A DNA stretch of 64,000 bases from Pseudomonadota bacterium (GCA_018242295.1 JAFECE010000008.1:48314-112313); one strand, 5' to 3'. Positions 28,506-37,849 are shown, counted from the stretch's first letter. A program made the numbers and translations. The notes: a model not told the origin generated them from the sequence alone.

Positions 28506-30038
28506 ATGAAAGACATCATCGACGAGCTTGAGAAGCGTCGCGACAATGCCCGTCTCGGTGGCGGCCGCGCCCGGATCGACGCCCAGCACGCGAAGGGTAA
28601 GCTGACGGCGCGCGAACGCATCGAGCTCCTGATGGATGAAGGCTCGTTCGAAGAGTTCGACATGTACGTCGAGCACCGCTGCACCGACTTCGGCATGGAA
28701 AAAACGAAGGTCCCGGGAGACGGCGTCGTGACCGGTTGGGGCACGATCAACGGCCGCGTGGTCTACGTTTTCGCCAAGGACTTCACGGTGATGGGCGGCT
28801 CGCTTTCCGAGACGCACGCGAAGAAGATCACGAAGATCCAGGATATGGCGCTGAAGAACCGCGCCCCGATCATCGGCGTCTTCGACGCCGGCGGCGCTCG
28901 CATCCAGGAGGGTGTCGATGCCCTCGGCGGCTACGGCGAAGTGTTCCAGCGGAACGTGCTGGCATCCGGCGTGATACCGCAGATCTCGGTCATTATGGGC
29001 CCGTGCGCGGGCGGCGACGTTTACTCGCCGGCAATGACCGACTTCATCTTCATGGTGAAGGACACGAGCTATATGTTCGTCACCGGCCCCGACGTCGTGA
29101 AGACCGTGACGAACGAAAACGTCACAGCAGAAGAGCTCGGCGGCGCCAAGGTACACACCACGAAATCGTCGATCGCCGACAAGGCCTACGAGAACGATCT
29201 CGAAGCGCTGCTGCAGATGCGCCGGCTGATGGACTTCTTGCCCTCGAGCAATAAGGCTGGCGTGCCGGTTATTCCAAGCCACGACAGCCCGGACCGTCTC
29301 GACCACTCGCTCGATACGATCATCCCGGACAATCCGAACAAGCCCTACGACATCAAGGAGCTGATCCTGAAGGTCGTTGACGAAGCCGATTTCTTCGAAA
29401 TTCAGGAAGCCTTCGCCAAGAACATCGTCACCGGCTTCGCACGCATGGAAGGCTCGACGGTCGGCATCGTGGCGAACCAGCCGATGGTGCTTGCAGGCGT
29501 GCTCGACAGCGATGCCTCGCGCAAGGCCGCGCGGTTCGTGCGCTTCTGCGATTGTTTCGACATTCCGATCGTGACGTTCGTCGACGTCCCGGGCTTTCTG
29601 CCGGGAACGGCGCAGGAATATGGCGGCTTGATCAAGCATGGCGCCAAGCTGCTCTTTGCTTACGCCGAAGCCACCGTTCCGAAGGTGACGGTCATCACCC
29701 GCAAGGCCTACGGCGGCGCCTACGACGTGATGAGTTCGAAGCACATCCGCGGTGACGTGAACTATGCTTGGCCTACCGCCGAGATCGCGGTCATGGGTGC
29801 GAAGGGCGCAGCCGAAATTCTCTATCGCTCCGAGCTGTCTGATCCCGTGAAGATCCAGTTGCGCATCGACGAATACAAGAAGCGCTTCGCCAATCCCTTC
29901 GTTGCAGCCGAGCGTGGCTACATCGACGAAGTCATTACGCCGTCAGCAACGAGAAAGCGCCTTTGCCGCGCGCTCAACATGCTGCGCAACAAGACGCTCG
30001 AAAATCCGTGGAAGAAACACGACAACATTCCTCTGTAG
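28506..30038 (+). CDS. pccB: acyl-CoA carboxylase carboxyltransferase subunit (propionyl-CoA carboxylase beta)
   Basis: Transfers carboxyl from carboxybiotin to propionyl-CoA or a related acyl-CoA. The 510-residue product has the two crotonase-fold halves with oxyanion-hole glycines: [19 protein letters not shown] with [16 protein letters not shown] in the N-terminal half, and [17 protein letters not shown] with [13 protein letters not shown] in the C-terminal half. The Asp in [20 protein letters not shown] is part of the substrate-selecting region. No biotin carboxylase alpha subunit is adjacent. It ends in a strong terminator. Confidence 0.93.
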   Translation: MKDIIDELEKRRDNARLGGGRARIDAQHAKGKLTARERIELLMDEGSFEEFDMYVEHRCTDFGMEKTKVPGDGVVTGWGTINGRVVYVFAKDFTVMGGSLSETHAKKITKIQDMALKNRAPIIGVFDAGGARIQEGVDALGGYGEVFQRNVLASGVIPQISVIMGPCAGGDVYSPAMTDFIFMVKDTSYMFVTGPDVVKTVTNENVTAEELGGAKVHTTKSSIADKAYENDLEALLQMRRLMDFLPSSNKAGVPVIPSHDSPDRLDHSLDTIIPDNPNKPYDIKELILKVVDEADFFEIQEAFAKNIVTGFARMEGSTVGIVANQPMVLAGVLDSDASRKAARFVRFCDCFDIPIVTFVDVPGFLPGTAQEYGGLIKHGAKLLFAYAEATVPKVTVITRKAYGGAYDVMSSKHIRGDVNYAWPTAEIAVMGAKGAAEILYRSELSDPVKIQLRIDEYKKRFANPFVAAERGYIDEVITPSATRKRLCRALNMLRNKTLENPWKKHDNIPL

Positions 30039-30064
30039 TCGTCGCCAAAGCTCTGACATCGAAA

Positions 30065-30096
30065 GCCATCCTCGGACCACCGAGGATGGCTTTTTT
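30065..30096 (+). terminator. rho-independent terminator after pccB
   Basis: Eleven perfect pairs, GCCATCCTCGG (30065-30075) with CCGAGGATGGC (30080-30090), a four-base loop ACCA and TTTTTT at 30091-30096. Confidence 0.92.
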
Positions 30097-30124
30097 ACGC
30101 GGCGATTGCAGTAAATCGCGCTCT

Positions 30125-30382
30125 CTACAGATCGACCCACACGCCTCCGCGCCAATAGCCGCGGCCTTCGTGCTCGCGCCACCGGTAATGCGTTGCATCG
30201 GAATCGCGCCACTTCCAGCTATCGGGGTGCACGCGAAGGTGTAGATCGGGCGCGTATTTGTGGCGCTCCTTCATGTGCCAGCAGTCGCCGTCGCCGTTGC
30301 AAACGATGTCGGCCGATGCCGTCGTCGCGGTAAAGGCAAGCATGCCTGTGCCCAAGAGAGCCGCAGCCGTCACAAACTTCAT
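30125..30382 (-). CDS. small secreted protein of unknown function
   Basis: An 85-residue protein with a clear signal peptide (KFVTAAALLGTGMLAFTATTASA, cleavage likely after ASA-24/25). The mature part is about 60 residues, rich in His, Trp, Arg and Asp (GDCWHMKERHKYAPDLHLRV, then HYRWREHEGRGYWRGGVW), with two cysteines that could pair. This resembles the short RcnB/YHxxW-type periplasmic proteins common in Hyphomicrobiales, but no function can be given. AAGGAGAT precedes the ATG. Confidence 0.7.
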   Translation of the reverse strand: MKFVTAAALLGTGMLAFTATTASADIVCNGDGDCWHMKERHKYAPDLHLRVHPDSWKWRDSDATHYRWREHEGRGYWRGGVWVDL

Positions 30383-30663
30383 GAGCCATCTCCTTTTCTC
30401 TCTGCTTCAACCTCAAGGCAAACCAGCTCAGGGCGCGATGGTTTCCGTGACCAGAACAAGTTTCATCTCTTTGACCAACGCAATTGAGAAAACGGAAAAA
30501 AGAGATTTTAGCTCGCGACGAGCGGACACAATCGCGGCAAAAATCCGTCGGCGGAGTGGTGCAACGCTAGCACCGACAACCATCCGATGAATTGCCGCAT
30601 GAATTTCCGGAAAGTTCAAAAATGCCAGGTTTTACAGGCAGAAATGGCTCCTCTATCTGCTGC
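30383..30663. other. intergenic region without recognised gene
   Basis: About 280 bases separate the small secreted protein from the EcfG-type promoter at 30664. An open frame runs rightwards from 30587 but shares no family resemblance before the DUF1328 start at 30722. No tRNA, hairpin terminator or repeat is visible. Confidence 0.4.
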
Positions 30664-30689
30664 GGAACTCAATGAGTCCGGTGTGCGTT
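30664..30689 (+). promoter_or_regulatory. EcfG-type general stress promoter upstream of the DUF1328 gene
   Basis: GGAAC at 30664-30668, a 17-base spacer and CGTT at 30686-30689 match the alphaproteobacterial EcfG consensus GGAAC-N16/17-CGTT exactly. The predicted start of transcription is near 30696, about 25 bases before the ATG of the small membrane protein. Both the match and the distance are good. Confidence 0.75.
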
Positions 30690-30721
30690 GCCTCCCCAAA
30701 CATAGTGATATGGAGGACCGC

Positions 30722-30901
30722 ATGGGTGGTAATCTCATTTACTACGCGATCGTCTTTTTGATTGTCGCGATCGTCGCAGCCGCTCTTGGTTTTGGCGGCG
30801 TGGCAGGCACGGCGATTTCCGGCGCTCACCTCCTGTTGATGGTCGCCGTCGTGTTTATCGTCGTCGGCCTTCTCGCAAGCGTTCTTCGCAGAGGCGTCTA
30901 A
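30722..30901 (+). CDS. DUF1328 (YtjA-type) small membrane protein
   Basis: A 59-residue protein with two membrane helices: LIYYAIVFLIVAIVAAALGFGG and a C-terminal LLLMVAVVFIVVGLLASVL. The sequence matches DUF1328, small inner-membrane proteins often linked to stress. The start at 30722 follows GGAGG at 30712-30716; in-frame ATGs at 30710 and 30587 are less likely. An EcfG-type promoter lies upstream and a hairpin downstream. Confidence 0.85.
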   Translation: MGGNLIYYAIVFLIVAIVAAALGFGGVAGTAISGAHLLLMVAVVFIVVGLLASVLRRGV

Positions 30902-30961
30902 ACATCGATATCCTTGGCGATGAGCTAAGGAGGCGGTTCTCTGTCCGATGGGGCCGCTGAA

Positions 30962-30990
30962 GCCCCGGCGTGCAACAGCGTCGGGGCCTT
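30962..30990 (+). terminator. terminator-like hairpin after the DUF1328 gene
   Basis: GCCCCGGCG (30962-30970) pairs with CGTCGGGGC (30979-30987), nine pairs with one G-U, around an eight-base loop. The following CTTGTATTG is only a weak U-tract. Confidence 0.5.
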
Positions 30991-31005
30991 GTATTGCGAA
31001 ATATC

Positions 31006-31881
31006 CTAGTTGGATATGGGCCTGAGCATCGCGTAGCCCGTTGCATTTCGAAATCGATCCCGGCGGGCTTTCGACATGAACATCGATTGCAGGATGAACA
31101 TCAGCTTCACCGGCAGGGGCAACTCGACGGGCCTACCGAGGCGATCCGCCTCCTCGCCGAGGTAGCGGATATCAGCGGCACGCCAACCACGCGCCGCGAA
31201 AAATTCGGACCAGTCATCGGGCCGAAATCGGAATGGCGCATTTTTCAAGCGCCCTCTCATCATCCGCTCGCGCGCCTTGATCAGCTCCGGTGAGAAGAAG
31301 TCGACGATCCAACCTGCCGCATGATCAAGACCGCGCAGATCGTCGGCGAGCGCGGCGACTTGCTCTTCCGTCAAATACGGAACGACACCTTCGGTCAGCA
31401 CCAGCAATTTCTTCGCGCGCGCATTTGTATCCGCTAAGAGCTGACGCCGCGCCACCGCATTAGCCAGATCGCACTTCACCCGCGTCAACTTGAAACGCGG
31501 CGCCTCTCGCGCGAGCCGCTCTTCCTTGTATTCGATGACATGAGGATAATCCGCTTCGATCCAGGTAAGCGAAGCGGGAAGATCCATGCGGTAGGGCCGC
31601 GTATCGAGTCCCGCACCGAGGTTGAGAACCGTGTCCACCCCTTCATCGACAGCCGTGCGAATGAAATCATCGATGATGCGCGTGCGGATAGCGATGACCC
31701 AGCACGACATGAAGCTGCGCGGCATGGCTTCGGCAATCGACTTTCCGCGGTCGCCCGCAAGGGTCCCGGCATGCGGATCGCGAAAAAGGGCGTCGTTCCG
31801 CCTCGTCTCGACGCTCCGGTAATGCGCAACCCAAAATGCCGTGTCGGAGACGTTGTCGATCGTCGCATGTGTCACGTGCAT
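31006..31881 (-). CDS. LCMT/PPM-type SAM-dependent methyltransferase
   Basis: A 291-residue class I methyltransferase of the leucine-carboxyl-methyltransferase-like group, which in bacteria usually O-methylates small molecules. The SAM site is VLNLGAGLDTRPYRMDLP (about residues 86-103), with LTWIEADYPHVIEYKEERL after it and the family's VLTEGVVPYLTEEQVAAL. The ATG at 31881 gives the typical start (VTHATIDNVSDTAFWVAHYR); eight further codons are open upstream. The P450 gene lies 111 bases upstream on the same strand and may share a transcript. Confidence 0.85.
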   Translation of the reverse strand: MHVTHATIDNVSDTAFWVAHYRSVETRRNDALFRDPHAGTLAGDRGKSIAEAMPRSFMSCWVIAIRTRIIDDFIRTAVDEGVDTVLNLGAGLDTRPYRMDLPASLTWIEADYPHVIEYKEERLAREAPRFKLTRVKCDLANAVARRQLLADTNARAKKLLVLTEGVVPYLTEEQVAALADDLRGLDHAAGWIVDFFSPELIKARERMMRGRLKNAPFRFRPDDWSEFFAARGWRAADIRYLGEEADRLGRPVELPLPVKLMFILQSMFMSKARRDRFRNATGYAMLRPISN

Positions 31882-31992
31882 CGTCCTCGTCCGTGTGCGT
31901 GACAAACCGTATAAGCTGGAATTGAGGTGCCATTTCGAGCGTGCGAGCGACTTTATCGGTGCGCCGCGATTGGCGGAAGCTTCGTGAAGCCA

Positions 31993-33342
31993 TCAACGGA
32001 GTTCGAGCGTTGCCGGCATGCCGTACTTCGGCGGCATCGTAATCTGCGGCTTGATGTCGATGACCGCATCAGGGGCGAGGGTGAACTTGTATTTTTGCCC
32101 GATGGTGGCGAGAACGATCATCGCCTCCATCGTCGCGAAGTGACTTCCAATGCACAGCCGCTGGCCGCCGCCGAACGGGTAATAGGCGAACTTCGGCAGC
32201 CGCGCGGCCAATCCATCGAGCCAACGCTCGGGCAGGAATCGTTCGGGCTCCGGAAAGTATTTCGGATCGCGGTGGCTGACCCATTGGCTCATCAGGATCG
32301 TGTATCCGCGCTTGACGCGGTATCCCCCGAGTTCGAGGTCGGTCATTGCCTCCCGGCCAATGGCGTACACGGGTGGATAAAGCCGCATCGCCTCGTTGAT
32401 GACGGCCGACGTGTACGGAAGCGCAGTGAGATCCTCCGCGTTTGGGGACCTCCCGCCGAGCACGCGCCGCCACTCGTCAACAAGCCTTCGCTCGGCTTCC
32501 GGATACTGCGAAAGGAGGTACCAGCTCCAGGTGAGCGTCAACGCCGTCGTCTCATAACCAGCGAGATAGAGCGTCACGGCTTCATCGCGAAGCTGTTGGT
32601 CGCTCATGCGCGATCCGTCTTCGCGCTGAGCCATGATCATCGTTGAGAGGAGATCATTGGCCAGCGGACGAGACCGCTTCTGAGCGATGAATCCGTCGAC
32701 GAGCGCTTTGACGTTCGCGATGGCACGGCACAGTCTCAGATTCGTCGGCGTCGGCATCCAGAGCGGCAGTCGAATGGGTGCGTCGAGGCGTGTCGTCAGG
32801 GAATCGAATGTCTCGATCAGGCTCGCATCCACCTTCGCGCGTTCGCCGTGATCATCGAGGCCGAAAAGCGTTTTGAGAGCGATTGCGCTCGTAAGGCCGC
32901 TGAATTCGAATTCGAGATCGACGGCCTTTCCGGGGGCCCACTCCGCAAGCATCGCCGTCGTGAGCTCGGCCATGATCGGCGCATAGGACAACACCAGCGC
33001 CTTCAGGAACGACGGTTGCATCATGCGCCGCTGACTGAGCCAGAAATCGCCCTCGCTCGTCACCAGTCCGTTGCCGAGTATCGGTTTGAATGCGCGCGCG
33101 CCGAAATGCTTGATGTAGTGCCGCGCATCGGTCACCAGAACCTGCTGGATCAGCTCCGGATCGCTGACGAGAAAGATGCGCCACCGGCCGACGCGAAAGC
33201 TCGCGACAGACCCATATGTCTGCGCAAGATCGAGAAAGAAATCGACCCTGCGAGGTCCCATCTGAGCGATATTGCCGCCGATCAGAGTCCCTTTGGGACC
33301 AGGCGGCAGACCGGCTTTCGCGAATGTGATCGATCTGCTCAT
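31993..33342 (-). CDS. cytochrome P450
   Basis: Soluble haem monooxygenase of 449 residues. The I-helix oxygen-activation motif is AGYETTALTLTW, the ExxR motif is in NEAMRLYPPVYAI, and the haem ligand loop is FGGGQRLCIG near residue 400. The N-terminal GLPPGPKGTLIGGN matches the proline-rich hinge, and there is no membrane anchor. It resembles the CYP102/CYP4-like fatty-acid or terpenoid hydroxylases, but substrate is unknown and no dedicated ferredoxin or reductase is adjacent. Confidence 0.93.
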   Translation of the reverse strand: MSRSITFAKAGLPPGPKGTLIGGNIAQMGPRRVDFFLDLAQTYGSVASFRVGRWRIFLVSDPELIQQVLVTDARHYIKHFGARAFKPILGNGLVTSEGDFWLSQRRMMQPSFLKALVLSYAPIMAELTTAMLAEWAPGKAVDLEFEFSGLTSAIALKTLFGLDDHGERAKVDASLIETFDSLTTRLDAPIRLPLWMPTPTNLRLCRAIANVKALVDGFIAQKRSRPLANDLLSTMIMAQREDGSRMSDQQLRDEAVTLYLAGYETTALTLTWSWYLLSQYPEAERRLVDEWRRVLGGRSPNAEDLTALPYTSAVINEAMRLYPPVYAIGREAMTDLELGGYRVKRGYTILMSQWVSHRDPKYFPEPERFLPERWLDGLAARLPKFAYYPFGGGQRLCIGSHFATMEAMIVLATIGQKYKFTLAPDAVIDIKPQITMPPKYGMPATLELR

Positions 33343-33492
33343 GACAGCATCGCAACAGCAGTAAAATCGATGTTCAAAAATTACGTTCGCAAATTTCCAG
33401 TGCGTCGAAGTTCATGAAATGAGGCAAATGCCGAATATCCGTTTTCAGTTGTGACCAAACCTCTGGGTTTGCGCACATTCCTGCAAGCAAAA

Positions 33493-34371
33493 TTACGCTT
33501 CGCCCGCGTCCTTTGCAGCGAGTGATCCGACGGCCGACCAATCGAGATTGTCGCCACCATTCGCGAGCAACGTCAAAAAGCGGTCGCGCAGCAGGCTGGC
33601 GAGCGGCAGGGGCACGCGCAAGTCCTGCCCCGCAGCGAGCGCCAGTCCGACGTCCTTCAGTCCGAGCGGAGCGGCAAAGCCCGGCGGCTCGAATTTCCCG
33701 TCTGCGATCAGCGTGCCGTAAGTCTTGTAGACGGGCGCGCCGAACAACGTCGACGTCAGGATCTCGAGATACTGGTGCTTGTCGATGCCCGCTTTGCCAA
33801 CGAGCGCCATGGCTTCGCCGAGCGATTCAATCACGGCGGCGATAAGAAAATTGCCGCTGAGTTTTACGACGTTCGCTGCTTCCGCCTGCTCGGAAATCGG
33901 GAACGTCTTTTGTCCGATGGCGTCCAAGAGGGGGAAAACTGCCTTGATGGCGTCGCTCTTCCCGGCGGCGACGACGAAGAGCTTTCTTGCCGCCGCGGCT
34001 TCCGGTCGGCCGAATACTGGGGCGGCAACGTAGAGTTGACCTTTTTTACCGTGGTCTTCAGCCAGCCGTTTCGAAAGCGCGACGCTGATCGTGCTCAACG
34101 AGATATGGACGGCACCCTTATTCAGCGACGCAAACAGGCCGCCGTCCCCGTACACCACCGCCTCGACGGCCTTATCGTCCGCCAGCATAGTAAAGACGGC
34201 TTCGCCCGTGCAGGCGTCGCTCGGCGTCACCGCGATTTTGGCCCCTTCGGATGCCAGAGCCTCGGCCTTTGCGCGCGTGCGGTTATAGACGGTGACATCG
34301 TGTCCGGCCTTGAGCAGGTTGGCCGCGATGCCGGAACCCATATGCCCCAAGCCGATAAATCCGACTTTCAT
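33493..34371 (-). CDS. NAD(P)-dependent beta-hydroxyacid dehydrogenase (3-hydroxyisobutyrate dehydrogenase family)
   Basis: Oxidoreductase of 292 residues. Rossmann motif GFIGLGHMGSGIAANLLKAG (4-23) is followed by TVYNRTRAKAEAL. The catalytic Lys is in EAANVVKLSGNFLIAAVIESLGEA (about 165-190). The substrate motif region reads VHISLSTISVALSKRLAE. It could be a 3-hydroxyisobutyrate, glyoxylate or tartronate-semialdehyde reductase. The start is at ATG 34371, four codons inside the open frame. It lies 150 bases upstream of the P450 on the same strand. Confidence 0.85.
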   Translation of the reverse strand: MKVGFIGLGHMGSGIAANLLKAGHDVTVYNRTRAKAEALASEGAKIAVTPSDACTGEAVFTMLADDKAVEAVVYGDGGLFASLNKGAVHISLSTISVALSKRLAEDHGKKGQLYVAAPVFGRPEAAAARKLFVVAAGKSDAIKAVFPLLDAIGQKTFPISEQAEAANVVKLSGNFLIAAVIESLGEAMALVGKAGIDKHQYLEILTSTLFGAPVYKTYGTLIADGKFEPPGFAAPLGLKDVGLALAAGQDLRVPLPLASLLRDRFLTLLANGGDNLDWSAVGSLAAKDAGEA

Positions 34372-34768
34372 GCGTCCTCGCAACTTGGCCGTGGTTCGGC
34401 CGATCGCGCCAAATGGCCATTTTCCGGCTTATCCGAAGCCAGGAAGCCCGTCACGCGGGGGCCTGCTGCCATCAAACTCTCCCTTAGACAATTAGGCTTT
34501 ATGGTTTGTTCCGGAAGACGTACATTGGCCCGCTTTTCAGGGGTACGGGCCGAAAAGTTGATCGATGGCCGGAAACTAGCGGTATCCATCGAGCTTTATG
34601 CGTGCTATCGACGGCCAATCGAACTTTGGCCGGATATTGCGAGGCACTCAGCCTCTGGCGCAGCCAAGCGCACAGACGTCTTTCCAAAATCGAACTGTGA
34701 GGCCGGCGTATGCGTCCGCATTGACGCATGTGACAGCCTCAACCATCAGAGCCTAAAGGGAACATTCT
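34372..34768. other. intergenic region between dehydrogenase and cold-shock gene
   Basis: Nearly 400 bases without a convincing gene. Short open frames on both strands lack any family resemblance and ribosome-binding sites. Part of it is probably a long untranslated leader of the cold-shock mRNA, as is usual for csp genes, but no conserved cold-box is recognised. Confidence 0.4.
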
Positions 34769-34978
34769 ATGATCACGGGTACCGTGAAATTCTATAACGA
34801 TCAGAAGGGCTACGGCTTCATTGCGCCGGACCAGGGCGGAAACGACGTGTTCGTTCACGCAACGGCTCTCGAGCGCGCCGGCATGCGCGGCCTTTCGCAG
34901 GGCCAGAAGGTCGCTTTCGAAACCGAAACCGATCGTCGGTCGGGCAAGATTGCCGTCAGCGTCATCCAGAACGCTTAA
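34769..34978 (+). CDS. cold-shock domain protein (CspA family)
   Basis: Single OB-fold RNA chaperone of 69 residues. Both RNA-binding motifs are present: RNP1-like KGYGFIAP (residues 13-20) and RNP2-like DVFVHATAL (25-34). AAAGGGAAC lies in front of the ATG. A terminator-like structure follows. Confidence 0.96.
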   Translation: MITGTVKFYNDQKGYGFIAPDQGGNDVFVHATALERAGMRGLSQGQKVAFETETDRRSGKIAVSVIQNA

Positions 34979-34987
34979 GTGACATCG

Positions 34988-35035
34988 CGCTGCGGGTAGG
35001 GCCGATGGCCTTCCCAGCGGTGTTTTCGCTTTTTT
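34988..35035 (+). terminator. probable terminator after the cold-shock gene
   Basis: An imperfect stem begins CGCTG (34988-34992) and closes CAGCG (35015-35019), with an inner GGCC/GGCC pair around GAT. It is followed by TTTT and then TTTTTT at 35030-35035. Confidence 0.65.
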
Positions 35036-35093
35036 GATCTAGGTCGCATAGGCCGCGGGTACGCATGCGTATTCGCGGCTTTTGCTTTTCACG

Positions 35094-36884
35094 TCATGCC
35101 ATCCCGCGGCTCAAATCTGGCTGCGCGCGAAGTTCCGCGATCGTCTTGCGAAGCTTCTCGGTCTCGGCGCGCGCATACGCATCGGCCGCATGCTGTCCAA
35201 GATTGACCAGCATTTTTCGCTCGTTGGAATCGATGTCGGTGCCTGCCTCATGCGGGCCGTAAAGCATCACGGCATACGTGTGAACACGGTTCGCAGCAGG
35301 AACCGCGAGGATCGGCAAATCGAACTCAGCCGGAAACCCGGCCTCCTCGGCCGCGGCCTTTTCGAAGCTGCTCGGCTCGCCCCTGAGCAGACTTTTCATC
35401 GCTCCCTCGCCGGGACGTAAATCACGCACCGCCTTGTCATCCCAGCCGACGCTGGCCTCGAAGCGATGAAATCCGCTCTCCGTCCCTCGAAATGTCGCCG
35501 CCGATGCAAGCTTCAGGGCTCTGGCGACGCCATCCGACAGAAGCCGGTCAATCTCTTCCGCCGTCTTCGCCCGGAATATGGCGCCGGTGATTTCTTTTTC
35601 CGTCTTGTCGAGCGAGCGATTGAAAAAACTGTCCGCAAGCTCGACCGACCATTCATGCAGTCTGCTGATGAGGAAGAGAACGAGGGCGCCGATGACGAGC
35701 CACGACCAGCCTGGGAGATCGACGAACTCGTGCAGATGTTCCGCTTGCTGATGAAGAAGCAGCGCAGGCAAGCTCGTCATCAGTGCCAGAACGGTAACGC
35801 GCCTCAGCGGTATCGCGACGTTGACGACGCGCTGGCGGCGTATGGCTTCGACAACGAAAAGGCACAAGATGCCGTTCACAAGATAGAGAAGCCCAACGAC
35901 ATCCTCCGGCAAGACGAACCCGTCCCAATTTGCAAAAAGCGTCGTGTATTCGTTGAGATCGGCGATGACGAACGCGGGCAGGCCGATCAGGCATCCCCAC
36001 ATCACCCATCTGAGACGCTGATTGTCCTTGGGTGAGAGCGAACTGCGTCGTTTGAGTAGGATCGCGACGGCGGCGACGCTCACGATAATTCCGAAGAGGA
36101 TCGTTGCCCGCATCAAGAGTTCGGTATGAAAACCGAATGCGTTGCCGTAGGCGGCCATCAGAACAACGGCAACGACAGCGGCGAGCGCGGGCAACGCCCG
36201 TTCGAAACGTTCCCACGGCGGCTGAATCGCCCCGGTCGGCGCCCGCATCACGAACACGAGCAGGCCCGCGTAGCCCGCGGCTTGTGAAATGCTGCCGAGC
36301 ACGTTTTGCGCCAGAAGCAACAAGGGCCACCGCTGCAATTGCGCATAAAACTCGTAGGCCTGCCCGGGATTGTACCAGATCACGTAGAGGAAAAAGCCCC
36401 AGGTCATACGGCTCGGTCGCGTCCAGACCAGCCAGCCGGCGGCGAGTATGACGGCAATGCCCGCGATCTGATCGAGGACCAAAACCAGACGGGCGAACCA
36501 GTTCGTCGGGCGCGGCTCGGCGATAAGCGTCACGTCCCGCGCACCTTCCGTCGCGGTCGGCAGGAGATCGATGGTCGTCTGCCGTCCGGGCAGCACATAT
36601 TCGTTGCCACCGACCGCCGCTATCGTGCTCGCGCAAACATAGGCGTCATATGGAATGCAGCGCATGCGCGTGAAGTCGAGATGATCCCCGGCGCGCACCC
36701 CGGCCTTCCAGGCGGGTGATTGGGTCTCGCTCTCGAACGGTCCGGCGACGTCATAGATCAAGCCGTTGCTGTCGGCGTAAAAGCCGAACGAGCCGAGTGT
36801 GCGAACCGCGCGCACGAAGTCCGGCACGACCATCGCGAGAGCCCAGATGAGCAGTGCGAAAAAGATGAGGCGGTGGCGTGTCAT
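35094..36884 (-). CDS. PDZ-multi-TM-GAF-like membrane sensor lacking a kinase domain
   Basis: A 596-residue integral membrane protein. In order: TM1 (LIFFALLIWALAMVVPDFV), a periplasmic PDZ-like module (about 40-130, SPAWKAGVRAGDHLDF), seven or eight more membrane helices (about 135-430), a short linker beginning HEWSVELADSFFNRSLDKTE, and a C-terminal cytoplasmic GAF-like domain (about 455-560) ending in a helical tail. The PDZ + TM layout resembles the input module of ComP-like histidine kinases and the linker resembles their dimerisation stem. No H-box, ATP-binding or other output domain follows. The start at 36884 begins MTRHR; 37 further codons are open upstream. Function unknown. Confidence 0.7.
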   Translation of the reverse strand: MTRHRLIFFALLIWALAMVVPDFVRAVRTLGSFGFYADSNGLIYDVAGPFESETQSPAWKAGVRAGDHLDFTRMRCIPYDAYVCASTIAAVGGNEYVLPGRQTTIDLLPTATEGARDVTLIAEPRPTNWFARLVLVLDQIAGIAVILAAGWLVWTRPSRMTWGFFLYVIWYNPGQAYEFYAQLQRWPLLLLAQNVLGSISQAAGYAGLLVFVMRAPTGAIQPPWERFERALPALAAVVAVVLMAAYGNAFGFHTELLMRATILFGIIVSVAAVAILLKRRSSLSPKDNQRLRWVMWGCLIGLPAFVIADLNEYTTLFANWDGFVLPEDVVGLLYLVNGILCLFVVEAIRRQRVVNVAIPLRRVTVLALMTSLPALLLHQQAEHLHEFVDLPGWSWLVIGALVLFLISRLHEWSVELADSFFNRSLDKTEKEITGAIFRAKTAEEIDRLLSDGVARALKLASAATFRGTESGFHRFEASVGWDDKAVRDLRPGEGAMKSLLRGEPSSFEKAAAEEAGFPAEFDLPILAVPAANRVHTYAVMLYGPHEAGTDIDSNERKMLVNLGQHAADAYARAETEKLRKTIAELRAQPDLSRGMA

Positions 36885-37101
36885 TGCATTAGCCCAGACA
36901 ATAGGTCTGTTGTTGCATGGGGCGTACCAAACCTTTCCCCCCGTCGCGGCATGGTAAGATGGAGCCGGGACCAGCGGCAAGGCAACGCGAAACATCCCCT
37001 CGTGGCGGAGTTAACAGTTTCCCGTCGCCGAGGCCGATGAAATGTTCAGCCTACAGTCGCATAAGATCATTTTTATGCGCTCGACCGTTTAAGAATGGAG
37101 A

Positions 37102-37824
37102 ATGTCCGCAATGGAAATGCAGTTACACCCAAGCGTGCTCGATATAACGGCGCGTCTTGGCCTGACGCTGATAGCCACCATCCTCATCGGTCTGAATAGG
37201 GAAAGTGCCGGCCACGGAGCGGGACTGCGCACCGTTGTCCTCGTTGGCCTTTCGGCCTGCATCGCCACGAGCCAGGCCAATATCCTGCTCGGCGTCACCG
37301 GCAAAACCCCCGACCTGTTCGCGACCTTTGATGTGATGCGTCTGCCGCTCGGCATTCTCACCGGCATCGGCTTCATCGGCGGCGGCGTCATTCTGAAACA
37401 CGGCAGGAACGTCTCGGGCATAACGACCGCGGCAACGATATGGGCGGTGACCGTCATTGGCATCTGCTTCGGAGGCGGTCAGCTTCTGCTCGGCAGTGCG
37501 GGCGCCGCGTTGATCATTCTAACGCTGTTGACCCTACGCTGGATCGATATCCGCGTACCCCGCGACCATCGCGGGGAACTCATCGTCGCCTCCAGCTTGG
37601 ACCAACCTCCCTTTCCGGATTTGGGAGAGCTTTTGCGCGGCTCGGGTTACTACGCCCAATTGCAGGGCTTGAGCCGCAGCGCGGGTACCGGAGAGACCTT
37701 ACTGAGGTTCGAGCTACGCTGGACGCAAAATGAAGTCGAGGACCCGCCTCTCGACATCCTGAAGCAAATCCGGCCGGTCTACGACGTGAGAAGCTTCGAG
37801 GTGTTCAAGGAGGCGGAACACTGA
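37102..37824 (+). CDS. MgtC/SapB-family membrane protein
   Basis: A 240-residue inner-membrane protein. The MgtC domain (residues 10-145) has four to five membrane segments and family motifs ARLGLTLIATILIGLNRE, GAGLRTVVLVGL and GIGFIGGGVILKHG. An ACT-like soluble C-terminal region (about 160-240) follows. MgtC proteins support growth at low Mg2+ and modulate the F-ATP synthase in pathogens; the role in a free-living bacterium is not known. Confidence 0.88.
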   Translation: MSAMEMQLHPSVLDITARLGLTLIATILIGLNRESAGHGAGLRTVVLVGLSACIATSQANILLGVTGKTPDLFATFDVMRLPLGILTGIGFIGGGVILKHGRNVSGITTAATIWAVTVIGICFGGGQLLLGSAGAALIILTLLTLRWIDIRVPRDHRGELIVASSLDQPPFPDLGELLRGSGYYAQLQGLSRSAGTGETLLRFELRWTQNEVEDPPLDILKQIRPVYDVRSFEVFKEAEH

Positions 37825-37849
37825 AGTTCCTTTCCGCCACCAAGTCCTA

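Noticed and set aside
28431-29744. 437-codon open frame on the minus strand across pccB
   Set aside because: Antisense shadow of a well-supported carboxyltransferase gene.
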